A DNA stretch of 64,000 nt from Lachnospiraceae bacterium (GTDB taxonomy: Bacteria > Bacillota > Clostridia > Lachnospirales > Lachnospiraceae). This document shows, piece after piece, positions 18,327 through 26,945 of this stretch. A program made the translations under genes and the position numbers. The DNA lies in NCBI GenBank assembly GCA_022483465.1, contig JAKVNF010000001.1, positions 1,054,001 to 1,118,000 of the forward strand, given 5' to 3'. The first letter of the stretch is position 1. The number at the start of each line of letters is the position of its first letter. The notes beneath the pieces are model-generated. The model was not told the DNA's origin. It ran no database searches and was given only the letters and a program-made list of their open reading frames with translations.

Positions 18327-20177
18327 TTAAACTTCTTTGTCAGAAGCCTTTTTATGCTTCTTACCTTTGTCGGATCTTGGCTTCCTGGGCTTGGTATCCT
18401 TGCTTCCTTTCGGACGTCCTGGCTTCGCATGTTTAATCTTTGCTTCGCCGCGTGCCTCTCGCTCGAGCGTCTTCTTGTTTTTGGAACCTGGTTTTCTGCC
18501 ACGGTGTCCCTTCTCTTTGGGCTGTGACTTTGGCACAGTTCTGGTCAGGGAGCCGATCGGATTCGAACGGCTGTTATACTCCGAAGCGAAGTCGGACAGT
18601 GAATTCCGGTCGATGCCGAACTTCATGAGCAGTTCTTCCAACTCCTTCGATAGATCCTTAACCGGAAGGTATGATCCACCTTCACGAAGAATGAAGTGTA
18701 TCCGGTCCATCTTCTGGATCATCTCATTCGTAGCAAGAGAAAGATCTTTGCAGGCGTTAAGGATGCTCGCTCTGACACAGCTTGCAGCAAAGCAAATCAG
18801 GAACTTTGCATAGATGCTGCTTGTGAAGTGTATGCGGGTACTATCGAAGCCCTCTTGGGACTTTAGGATCCCGTACTGCACTTCTGATGCATCGCGGAGC
18901 CGGTACAGGTCAAATGCTTCCTGGGGACCATGGTTCTTGCCGGAAGCGAGAGAGAAGAAACCCTTGCCAAGCATGGATTTCTTCCATGCCTTGAAGTCAT
19001 AGGAAACAGCATAGCCGCCTGTATCTGTCTGCTCGACCTTGATGTATTTTTTGCAGGTCTTCGAGACACTTGGCACACGGCCTTCAGCGACAGCCAATTC
19101 GGCTTTTCGACCCTCTTTCCGGATCTCTCGGATTAGGCGTATCGACTGAATGGAGCTTGACGTACCATTGAAGTACAGGTTCATGAATGCTGTTTCCGGG
19201 TGATTGCGGAACAGCTGCTTTTCCCTGGCAATGCCAAAGATGCCATCATCGTCAACAATCCTGTCTGGTTCCCAGCGGATATCTTCGGAGCATTCCTCCA
19301 TCATCTGCTGGTGACCGTAGGTGTCGGATGGGACCATCATGATGTAATCTGTCTTGCTGTCAATGCATGCCTGTACAACATCATGAGTGCAGAAGCCACG
19401 GTCGATTAGAACGCCTTCAATCTCGATGCTGTATCCGTTGAAAAATGTCAGCACTTTCTGGAATGCTTTGCTGTCTACCTTACTGCCTTCATACACAAAA
19501 TATGTGATCGGCATGCCGGTCTTCACATCGACAGCATAGATGTAGCTGACAATGGTACCGCCGTTATGAGACTTATCCGCTCCATACTCACACAGGTCGG
19601 ATTCTCTGACCTCGCAGTCGTTATTGGAACCGTCGATAGAAATCCAAGCCTTGGTGATCCCCTGCTTCCTGCAGTGCTTCAGCCAGGCAACCTTGAAATC
19701 ACCTTCCTGCTGGTCTGTCATAAGGGAGCGGAACAGATCGGAGTACCAGGCATCACTGTAAGGCTTCCTTGAAAAGAGGACCTGATCCTGCGCAAACTCG
19801 CTGTACAGTTGTGTGATATCTGACTTGCTGTGCAGAGAGAACATCACGTAGTCCATGATGGCGTTTGCATGCAGCGGACCGTATACATCCGTCAGGATCG
19901 AGTAGATGCCATTCTGTGATGCAGCCCCAAGGGTCAGCATGTACAGACCTACTTTCACCTCGAAAGGGAGAGAATCCTTTGCACCATAATTCTGCAGCCA
20001 TTGGTCGCTGTATAGTGTGCGGTACGCTTCGTTCGGATACATGGTTGTATCTGAGGCAGCATGCCCAATCACCTTGCGATGACCGTCAATAATGACGAAT
20101 ACTCGGCCATCGTTGTGGTTGATATAAGCTTCTTTTGGTATCGGGACTTCTTTTTTATTCCAGTATATGTGGGACAT
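18327..20177 (-). CDS. IS4-superfamily transposase, 616 aa, with basic tail
   Basis: Related to the transposase at 14798 but clearly a different element. Catalytic Asp residues lie in WISIDGSNNDCEV and GVLIDRGFCTHD, and the Glu box in YRLRDASEVQYGILKS. The C-terminal about 70 residues are rich in Lys/Arg/Gly/Pro (GHRGRKPGSKNKK, AKPGRPKGSKD, KPRKPRSDKGKKHKK), an AT-hook-like tail parallel to that in the first element. The frame is uninterrupted and inside matching inverted repeats, so the element may be mobile. Confidence 0.87.
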   Translation of the reverse strand: MSHIYWNKKEVPIPKEAYINHNDGRVFVIIDGHRKVIGHAASDTTMYPNEAYRTLYSDQWLQNYGAKDSLPFEVKVGLYMLTLGAASQNGIYSILTDVYGPLHANAIMDYVMFSLHSKSDITQLYSEFAQDQVLFSRKPYSDAWYSDLFRSLMTDQQEGDFKVAWLKHCRKQGITKAWISIDGSNNDCEVRESDLCEYGADKSHNGGTIVSYIYAVDVKTGMPITYFVYEGSKVDSKAFQKVLTFFNGYSIEIEGVLIDRGFCTHDVVQACIDSKTDYIMMVPSDTYGHQQMMEECSEDIRWEPDRIVDDDGIFGIAREKQLFRNHPETAFMNLYFNGTSSSIQSIRLIREIRKEGRKAELAVAEGRVPSVSKTCKKYIKVEQTDTGGYAVSYDFKAWKKSMLGKGFFSLASGKNHGPQEAFDLYRLRDASEVQYGILKSQEGFDSTRIHFTSSIYAKFLICFAASCVRASILNACKDLSLATNEMIQKMDRIHFILREGGSYLPVKDLSKELEELLMKFGIDRNSLSDFASEYNSRSNPIGSLTRTVPKSQPKEKGHRGRKPGSKNKKTLEREARGEAKIKHAKPGRPKGSKDTKPRKPRSDKGKKHKKASDKEV

Positions 20178-20252
20178 TTATAATAGCCTCAATATAGATT
20201 ACCGATAGGTCATCTATATTATAGACAATTATAAATATAAAATCAATAGGCT

Positions 20253-20294
20253 GATGTCCGAAAAACGCCTTGATTTCAAGGGGTTTTCGACATC
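20253..20294 (-). repeat. long hairpin upstream of the transposase
   Basis: GATGTCCGAAAAACGCCTTGA (20253-20273) pairs with CAAGGGGTTTTCGACATC (20277-20294), leaving a very short loop. It lies between the element end and the transposase start. Such structures in IS elements can block transposase translation from transcripts entering from outside; that role is inferred. Confidence 0.6.
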
Positions 20295-20354
20295 ATCGTA
20301 GAGCGATGAAGGCTAAATCCAATGGTCTATTACCGATCTACGGGTAATTTGCGG

Positions 20355-20676
20355 TAGGAACAAACGGGATATATTTATCGAACTTGCGCTTGGGAACCTG
20401 AGTTGGATCCCAATGCTTATGGAGAACATAGATTATGAAGTTTTCCAGATGTGCAATGTCGCTGTTGATGGTACGGTCGCTCAGATTTTTTGTAGCTTTA
20501 AGCCGGTCAAAAAAGGCGCGTATTTCGCCCCATTCAAAACTGGCAGGATCCTTATGAAGCTGAGTATCGAAGTAGTCCAGAAACTGGGTAATTGTAGATG
20601 CATACTGATCACGAGTGTGTGGTGACAGGTTCCTGCAATCAAGCATCTTTTTGAATTGAGCAAGGTAATCGTCCAT
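20355..20676 (-). pseudogene. tyrosine recombinase (integrase) N-terminal fragment
   Basis: The start at 20676 (MDDYLAQFKKML) follows GCAGGAGGCTTTACC. About 107 residues remain, covering the SAM-like core-binding domain (NLSPHTRDQYASTITQFLDYF, then FFDRLKATKNLSDRTINSDIAHLENF). The catalytic domain with the Arg-His-Arg-Tyr set is missing because the IS element ends at 20354. A second, related fragment with the same leader occurs at 37747. The intact gene would be a phage/XerC-type integrase, possibly the companion recombinase of a larger element. Confidence 0.8.
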
Positions 20677-20790
20677 GGTAAAGCCTCCTGCATGAGTAAA
20701 TTTGCTGGCAGAAAGCAAACCCGACAGGAGGATATGCCATTGTTGGTAATGATCGAGTGTGGTAATATAAACCCCGGCAGTTCTTCTGCG

Positions 20791-20922
20791 CTGGGTTTGT
20801 TTTGTGTCGTAACTTAACTTTACCACAGCCATCAAGGGCTGCTTTTTTTGATGCAGCGAAAATGTAAATCTTTAGCCGAAGACTTGAGGTAGCAACGCCG
20901 CCGCGAAGCGGCTTAGTACAAT
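20791..20922 (-). repeat. conserved leader/terminus upstream of integrase fragment 1
   Basis: This stretch is conserved with 37882-38013. Shared blocks are CTGGGTTTGTTTTG, then CTTAACT-TACCACAGC-ATCAAG-GCTGCTTTTT, and at the far end the palindrome GCCGCCGCGAAGCGGC (20897-20912) followed by TTAGTACAAT. The unrelated sequence beyond this point (mgtC here, an ABC operon there) suggests it is one end of a mobile element. The subterminal hairpin recalls IS91-type ends, but no transposase is left to confirm it. Confidence 0.6.
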
Positions 20923-20960
20923 AGAGAAGGCGGCCTGCGGCCGCCGGAAAGGGGACGGAC

Positions 20961-21638
20961 ATGTTTGCGTTTTCCCAGTGGAATGCGGTTTCCATCGCGG
21001 CCCGGATCGCCTCGGCGATGCTCCTGGGCACCGTCATCGGTCTCGATCGGAGCGCCAAGCGCCGGGTCGCCGGCGTCAAGACCAACGCCGTGGTCTGCCT
21101 GGGCTCTGCCCTCGTCATGCTGACGGCCCAGTACATCACCCTCGCCTACCCGGGGGAGAGCGATGTGACCCGGTTCGGGGCCCAGGTCATCAGCGGAGTC
21201 GGCTTTCTGGGGGTCGGCACGATCCTCGTCACCGGCCACAAGGTGCGGGGCCTGACCACGGCGGCGAGCCTCTGGACCTGCGCCTGCATCGGCCTTGCGG
21301 CCGGGGCGGGGTTCCTCGCGGGCGCCTACCTGGCCACCGCCTGCATCCTGGTGGCCCTGCACCTTCTCCCGAAGCTCGAGGCCATCGCCTTCCGCCACAG
21401 CCGCTGCCTGTGCGTGCTGGTGGAGTTTCGGGACGGCAAGAGTCTGGATCTCTTTCTCGCCCACCTGGCGTCCCGCAAGATCCTGGTGGACAGCATGGAC
21501 CTCTACAGCGACAGGAAGCGGGACATCCCGGTCATCGCCGAGCTCGTGCTGAAGCTCCCGGGCCCCGCCGGGGACGGCAGGACCTGGGTGTCGGAATTTC
21601 ATCAGGTTTCCGGTGTGGAGTCCGTGGAGATCTTCTGA
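20961..21638 (+). CDS. MgtC/SapB-family membrane protein
   Basis: 225 residues. Start follows GGAAAGGGGACGGAC. Four to five hydrophobic segments occupy the first about 140 residues. The family core is plain: ARIASAMLLGTVIGLDRSAKRRVAGVKTNAVVCLGSALVMLTAQYI, then RFGAQVISGVGFLGVGTILVTGHKVRGLTTAASLWTCACIGLAAGAG. A C-terminal cytosolic ACT-like domain follows. MgtC proteins support Mg2+ homeostasis and can inhibit the F-ATPase. The gene starts 39 bp from a mobile-element end, so its promoter may be borrowed or damaged. The P-loop kinase follows 27 bp downstream on the same strand. Confidence 0.88.
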   Translation: MFAFSQWNAVSIAARIASAMLLGTVIGLDRSAKRRVAGVKTNAVVCLGSALVMLTAQYITLAYPGESDVTRFGAQVISGVGFLGVGTILVTGHKVRGLTTAASLWTCACIGLAAGAGFLAGAYLATACILVALHLLPKLEAIAFRHSRCLCVLVEFRDGKSLDLFLAHLASRKILVDSMDLYSDRKRDIPVIAELVLKLPGPAGDGRTWVSEFHQVSGVESVEIF

Positions 21639-21665
21639 AGTGACAAGATGGGGAAAGGAGTGCAC

Positions 21666-22544
21666 GTGGCAGATTCATGCGTGACATTTGATGCGATGGT
21701 GAACGGCCTGCCGGTCCATGCGATCTACCCGGAGGAGGCCCTGCAGCAAGTGCTGCTGCCGCTTCTTCGGCAGCTGACCGCGCTCTGGAAAAAGAAGGGA
21801 TCGCGGCTTGTCGTCTTTCTCGCGGCGCCCCCCGGCGCGGGAAAGTCGACCCTCGCCGCCTTTCTCGAGGACCTCTCCGGGAAGACCCCCGGCGTCCATC
21901 CCCTGCAGGCGGTGGGCCTTGACGGCTTTCACTATCCCAATGCCTGGCTGGACACTCACACCACCCGGCGGGATGGAAAGGAGGTGCTCCTTCGCACCAT
22001 CAAGGGCGCCGCAGAGACCTTTGACGTGGACGCGCTGCAGAGAAAGCTTGCGGCACTCCGTGCGGGGAACGTGCGCTTTCCCATCTACGACCGGCGCCTC
22101 CACGACGTGGTCCCGGAGGCGCTTCCCGTCACCGGGGACATCGTGCTGCTCGAGGGGAACTGGCTTCTTCTTGCCGACCCCCGCTGGGGAGTCATCGCCC
22201 CCTTTGCGGACTTTTCGGTCCTCATCCTCTGCGAGGAGGCACTGGTCCGGGAGCGCCTCATCGGGCGCAAGGTCCAGGGCGGCCTCACCCGGGAGCAGGC
22301 CGAGGCATTCTATCAAGACAGCGATGCAAAAAACGTGCACCGGGTGCTCACCCAGTCCCGGGAGGCGGATCTGACCCTGGTCCTTTCCGGGGACGGGTCT
22401 CTCACCCCGGTGCCCGAAAAGAAGGAGGGACGCAGACCCCAGGATCCTGCACCTTCTGCTGCAGTGCAGCAGAGCGCCCCGAACCGGGGCAGAAAAGCAG
22501 CAGACCGCCGAGACCATCTGCCGGATGGCAGCGCTATTGTTTGA
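21666..22544 (+). CDS. P-loop nucleoside/fructose kinase-like protein
   Basis: 292 residues from the GTG at 21666, chosen because AAGGAG lies 5 bases upstream; the ATG at 21648 has no ribosome site. The Walker A motif is FLAAPPGAGKSTLAAFLEDL (about 55). GLDGFHYPNAWLD and a later DIVLLEGNWLLL match the uridine-kinase/pantothenate-kinase-like family that includes FrcK-type sugar kinases. ERLIGRKVQGGLTREQAEAFYQDSDAKN is the lid and Arg-rich region. It should phosphorylate a small hydroxyl substrate in the cytosol; which one is unclear. The last about 40 residues are low-complexity and not part of the fold. It probably shares a transcript with mgtC. Confidence 0.82.
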   Translation: MADSCVTFDAMVNGLPVHAIYPEEALQQVLLPLLRQLTALWKKKGSRLVVFLAAPPGAGKSTLAAFLEDLSGKTPGVHPLQAVGLDGFHYPNAWLDTHTTRRDGKEVLLRTIKGAAETFDVDALQRKLAALRAGNVRFPIYDRRLHDVVPEALPVTGDIVLLEGNWLLLADPRWGVIAPFADFSVLILCEEALVRERLIGRKVQGGLTREQAEAFYQDSDAKNVHRVLTQSREADLTLVLSGDGSLTPVPEKKEGRRPQDPAPSAAVQQSAPNRGRKAADRRDHLPDGSAIV

Positions 22545-22573
22545 CGCGCCCGGGAAAAATGAGCAGGAAAAAG

Positions 22574-22604
22574 GGGCCCGGGACAGCTCTTGTGCCCCGG
22601 GCCC
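22574..22604 (+). terminator. hairpin after the kinase gene
   Basis: GGGCCCGGG (22574-22582) pairs with CCCGGGCCC (22596-22604), 30 bp after the stop. The T-run is weak, but A-rich DNA precedes it, so it could also act on the minus strand. Confidence 0.6.
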
Positions 22605-22729
22605 TGATCCTTGCTCTCCCTCACAGGGAGAGATCTGCAGTCTCTCCGCCATTGGAGAAAACCCTGCTTCTGTCAGCATGCGCAGGGAGACCGATGCCGG
22701 TACAAACTGCTTTCCATCCCCCACGCCCG

Positions 22730-22782
22730 CAAGAAAGAAAAAGGCAGAGACGCGATCCAACCTTGGATTCCGCCTCTGCCGT
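22730..22782 (-). terminator. terminator of the 38-residue gene
   Basis: On the minus strand GGCAGAGGCG (from 22780) pairs with CGTCTCTGCC and is followed by TTTTTCTTTCTTG. It lies about 30 bp past the small gene's stop. Confidence 0.78.
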
Positions 22783-22811
22783 ATGCTGCATGTCTTGGTG
22801 TGCCGACGGAC

Positions 22812-22928
22812 TCAGTCGTCCGTCTTCTTTCCGCCGCCGATCATCTGATGCCCTGTGATCAGGGTCATCACCATGCCGATCAGCGCAACCATTGCCCAAA
22901 ACCGGTGCTGCTCCAGGATGTCCTTCAT
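22812..22928 (-). CDS. 38-residue putative single-span membrane protein
   Basis: The sequence begins MKDILEQHRFWAMVALIG, continues with MVMTLITGHQMIGGG and ends KKTDD. GGGAGGCATACG precedes the ATG and a good terminator follows the stop, so the unit has its own complete expression signals. A hydrophobic stretch of about 18 residues (WAMVALIGMVMTLITG) flanked by charged ends fits a small single-pass membrane protein. No family is recognised. It is too short for most automatic callers. Confidence 0.6.
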   Translation of the reverse strand: MKDILEQHRFWAMVALIGMVMTLITGHQMIGGGKKTDD

Positions 22929-23335
22929 CGTATGCCTCCCAGCACTTTTCTGTCTGCGTTAGGGCTATTTTACCAAAGGCGAGCCCGCTTTGCTCGGACA
23001 GTTTCCGGCTAGTCCGTCTATTTTCTGCTTATTTCGTTCGGATTTGCTGAGCTATTTGATAGTTTCAGGCCGGTTCCCGCCTCATCTCTCCCGGACGTGC
23101 TTTCCCGTCATGTGCGCCGGGACGAGCTTCAGGACAAGAACCCTTGTCAGGGTCTGCCGGATTTCCTCCTCCACTGCCGCATCGTCCTGGTAGTAGCGCT
23201 GTCCGATCCGGCGAAGCCAGGTCTCCTTCTCCTCCAGATCCTCCACCTTCTGAAGCGTGCCAAAGACCGTGACGCTGTCAAACTCCCGCCACCACTGGCC
23301 CTCCTCCTGCTGCGGGTCGGAGACGACGGTGAACT

Positions 23336-23531
23336 ACCCGCAGTTAAAACTGCGGGCTTCGGTGGTTTTTCCACCTCATTTGAGTTGCCTTCAACGGTGT
23401 CTTATACACAGATGGCTGTGATGCGCCGGAAATCTGAGGCCTAGCCCCATCCGAACCGGATGGTTGGTGCGCCGTTGCTTCTCTATTCACCGCTTTCGCG
23501 GGCAGTCACGGCGATTGATGTTTCTATATGG
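23336..23531 (-). ncRNA. possible omega RNA region of the IS605 element
   Basis: The roughly 195 bases between the tnpB stop and the right-end hairpin are structured (CGGTTCGGATGG, CCACCTC/GAGGTGG and the terminal hairpin). In this element group the TnpB guide RNA derives from exactly this region, its 3' guide being the flanking DNA (here starting CACCGTCGTC). The assignment rests on position only. Confidence 0.4.
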
Positions 23532-24708
23532 TTATGCGGCTTGCTCTTGATGATAAAGCCGCAGACCTTCCTCTTTGATGTTGATTGCTGCCTGCCAGTC
23601 GCGATCGATGATATTGCCGCAGACAGGGCAGACATACAATCGATCACTTAGCGTCAGATCATCTTTTTGGGAACCGCAATGGCAGCATGTTTTGGATGAT
23701 GCATACCATTGATCGATTTTGACAAGTGTATGTCCGAAACGCTTGCATTTGTATTCCAGCATGCGTGTAAACATGCCCCAGCCTACATCCATAACAGATT
23801 TGCCAAGATGAAGGCTTTGCGCCATGGCATGCATGTTCAGGTCTTCAATGCAGATCACGTCATAATGATATGCGAGGTTATAGGACAGTTTGTCCAGAAA
23901 ATCCCGCCTTTGTGCCGCTATTTTTTCATGCAGCTTTGCGATTCTGCGCTTCTGACGCTCGTAGCGCTTTGATCCACGTTTCATACCCGACAGCACATGC
24001 TGAAGTTTTGCAAGTTTCTCTTCCTGCTGACGATAAAACCGTGGAAACTCTGCAGTGTCACCATTGCTGTCCACATACAAGTGCTCCAATGACATGTCCA
24101 ATCCGATGGCACGGATACCTTGGTTATCAGTATGCGTGTTTGCAGATGGAGCAGCTTTTGGTTCCTTGTATTCGTACTTGAGTGATACGAAAAATCTCCC
24201 GTTGCGGTCCATGGAGATGGTGGCTGATTTGAGAACGCCGCCTTTTTTGATTTTGCGGTGCAACTTCAGCTTGATGAGCGTTTTCAGCTTTGGAAGTTTC
24301 AACAACCCGGAGCTTTCATCATAGGTAAGATTGGAGTGTCCTCCATTGCTGACAACGTTTGTTGTGTAGGATTGCGCTTCGTGCTTGCTATGAAAGCGAG
24401 GCATTTTGGCTCTTCCTTCGTAGAAATTGGCCCACGACTGTTCGTATTCGAGCTGAGCATTTGCGAGTGCAAGCGAGTCAGCCTGCTTAAGCCACGGGCA
24501 CTCTTCCTGGTCTTTATAATCCGCAGGAGTGTTGTGAAGGTGTATCCCCATTTCGTTGTACATGAACAGGTCATCTTCCAGCATGCGGTTTTTGAGCCAC
24601 CGTTTGGCGCCAAAATTGAAACGAATAAAGCTGCGCTGATCGGCGGTAGGAACAATTTCGTCTTTATAGCAGATGTAGTAAACGTCTGTATCCCTAAATC
24701 GCAAGTTT

Positions 24709-26746
24709 TTATACTAGCAGCTTGATCTCAGTTGCCTGGTTGATTGCCTCGTCCTCTGTGAGGCCAACCTTGGAGACCAGTTCCTTCTGAATCCTGCTCA
24801 TCGCATAGGACGGATACCAACTGCCATCAGACTGCAGTTCCACCTTATACTTGTTTAGCTCCATCATCTCGAAGGCGATGGTTGCACTGGTCTTATCGTG
24901 AAGCACTTCCCTCAAATCCCATGTCAGCGTGGCAAAGAGAATGCTTGCGATAAAGGCCGTGAACATCTTCCCCCGATATGTCTCGATGGAGTGGGTGTAT
25001 GTGACCGACAGATCAAAGTGCCGCTTGATGGATTCGAAGACGTGCTCCACAACATCACGTCGCCGGATAATCCGGATTGCCTCGGATGCCGTCATTTCAG
25101 TATCACTGACGAGAACAAAGAATCCGGCACGATCGACCATCGTCTGGATCATTTCAGTGTCCTCCAGGATGGTGAAGTTCTTCCCTGTTTCTGGATCGGC
25201 CTTTTTAACGACAATGATCCCTTTTGGAGCGTAGTCCTGCGCCATCTTTTCCGTGTAGCGTTTTCTCTTGGATGCCTCATTGAAGTAATAGGAAATGGCG
25301 TTAGTTAAGAAACGGGTTGATAAGCGATCGCCTAGCATGAGACCACTAATACCTCACTTTGAGCTCGAGCTGGGTACACTCCTATCCGTGCTGTGTTGCA
25401 TCATGTAACAAAGCATCACCTAGATTGCCTAAACACATACACTCACTTGCCGAGTATGTGACTATAAATAACAAGATAGGCATTATGCGGAGAAGAAAAG
25501 AGCTCCAAATGGGGATTCTATATCTTCATCGGACATTATCGCGTCGAGAGTTCACCATGGAGGTTGTGGTATGGAACCCATCAACCCGGTTCTTTACTAA
25601 CGCCTAGGAAATAGTGCTCCTTATGGACTGTTCCTCATCAAATTCCCGGGAGTGATCAAAGAAGAGGTAGGCAAAGCAAGCCTTTCCAGCCACTGTTACC
25701 GGGTACCGCTTTCCAAATACGTTGGGCTCCGTCGTCAGGTATTTCTGCTTTCCGCGGATCTCCGCTCCATGATCTTTGATGAGCGCATCTACCCAGTTGA
25801 CATTGTCTGGACAGAGGACACCATATTCCAGATCCTTTACTTTCCGGAGGGCTTTGATGATGTCCTCTGAAAAGTATCCTCGATCGAACATTGCGAACAG
25901 CTTTTGATATCCTGCATCCACGATCTTTTTCAATGAGAAGGACGTCTGCACCTTATCCAGGAGAGAACCGTCGTAGTGCTCATACCACATAGGAATGCCG
26001 GTCTCTTCATCCACAAACATAGCCGTGTTAATGATCTTCAGGCCAAAATCGGTCTTGGATTTTCCGAACTCTGCAAGATCTTCATTCTCGGACTGGGTGT
26101 TTTGATTGGTGGAGTCAAAGGCAATGACCCGATTGCTGTCCTTTCGGGGAAATCGTTTCTCGTATTCTTCCCGGAAAATCCGGAAGAACACATTGATATT
26201 TCCCTCATCTGACCCGATCAGACGGTATAGGCCGCTGACTTCACTGTCGTCGATGACACGATCCAGACCGCAGTAGTGATCAAAACACCAACCGGGAAAC
26301 AGCTGGGCAGTTGAACTTTCCGCAACAATGGAGTAGACGGCCAATGCAATGATTTTCCGCTCATATTCAGGGTAGACCCGTGTCAGAGCGGTATAGCATC
26401 CGGATTGCTCTGCGGCCGCCTTTAGAACCAGGTACGGTCCAAAGGAGAGCTTCGAATCCGTTTTGCCGGCAGCTTTACGGGCCTTTGTGCCGAAGGTGTC
26501 CTTCAGTCGGTTCACCTCAGCATCGATGGGACCGAAGAACTGCTCATAGTTCTTGTTTGGATGCATATGAGAGCGATCGCCATCGACAATTTTTCCGATT
26601 GAGATCCGTTTGTCGACAGGACGCCGCTTCTCAGAGTCCCAATGATACTCTGTGGCGAGCAAGACATAACCCGTGGTGAGGATATGGATAGTTCCCTTGT
26701 CGCTTGATTTCGGAGTTTTAACGAGTACATCTGTATTGCTGTACAT
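24709..26746 (-). pseudogene. IS1634-like transposase gene, split by a MITE
   Basis: Parts 26746-25605 and 25288-24709 join, after removing the 308-bp insert and one TAGGAAAT repeat, to 1722 bp or 574 codons; the junction reads EEQSIRSTISYYFNEASKRK. The restored 573-residue DDE transposase has Asp in VIAFDSTNQNTQ, Asp in LFAMFDRGYFSED and, in the distal part, the Glu box RRRDVVEHVFESIKRHF. The separation of the third catalytic residue from the first two means the element cannot move by itself. Confidence 0.9.
25297..25604. mobile_element. 308-bp MITE with IS1595-type ends
   Basis: Bounded by the 8-bp direct repeat TAGGAAAT (25289-25296 and 25605-25612). The left end GGCGTTAGTTAAGAAACGGG and, inward from the right, GGCGTTAGTAAAGAACCGGG closely match the 29-bp ends of the intact IS1595 element at 12504-13717, including the 8-bp duplication length. 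The interior has no credible gene and does not resemble the IS1595 interior. It is a non-autonomous element probably moved in trans by that transposase. Confidence 0.9.
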
Positions 26747-26945
26747 GGCCGCCCTCTAAATTGCTAGTAAAATATCTATCAGTTATTATACTAGCATTTT
26801 ACAGAGGTTACAATGTCGTTTTATGCCCTATTTCCAACGTCTATTGACATTTTAATGGAGTCATCCCGGGACGCCTAGTAAAAAACTTTGCGATTTTGGG
26901 CTGTATTTGATGATTTTGGTTTGTTCTTCTTTTTGACAGCCATAA

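Larger units (their letters stand above)
18284..20354 (-). mobile_element. second IS4-superfamily element, no target duplication
   Basis: Ends CGCAAATTTCCCGTAAATCG (from 18284) and, read inward from 20354, CGCAAATTACCCGTAGATCG form an inverted repeat that continues through GGTAAT with two mismatches in 26 bases. The flanks (GTCCTGA left, GTAGGAA right) are not a direct repeat. The left flank is the GPH gene and the right flank a truncated integrase, so the element probably marks a deletion or recombination junction. Confidence 0.82.
24692..26900 (-). mobile_element. IS1634-like element inside tnpB
   Basis: Flanked by the 6-bp direct repeat CTGTAT (24686-24691 and 26901-26906). Ends CCCTAAATCGCAAGTTTTT (left) and, inward from the right, CCCAAAATCGCAAAGTTTT form an inverted repeat with a 1-base offset, continuing to TACTAG. 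It is 2209 bp including a nested 308-bp element, so about 1.89 kb originally, normal for the family. Confidence 0.9.
23532..26943 (-). pseudogene. tnpB: TnpB RNA-guided nuclease gene, interrupted after codon 14
   Basis: The first 43 bp (26943-26901, MAVKKKNKPKSSNT) and the remaining 1154 bp (24685-23532) flank an IS1634-like element duplicated on CTGTAT. Joined, they give 1197 bp, 399 codons, reading KSSNTDVYYICYKDEIVPTAD across the junction. The start is 2 bp after the tnpA stop. RuvC residues are intact: Asp in RAIGLDMSLEHLY, Glu in VICIEDLNMHAMAQ, Asp in NIIDRDWQAAINI, plus the zinc ribbon CCHCGSQ...CPVCG. Most of the protein could still be made from a start inside the remaining frame, without the first strand. 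Confidence 0.87.

Noticed and set aside
25359-25607. 82-codon frame inside the MITE
   Set aside because: No ribosome site, no recognisable protein, and it ends in the inverted repeat; the element is best treated as non-coding.
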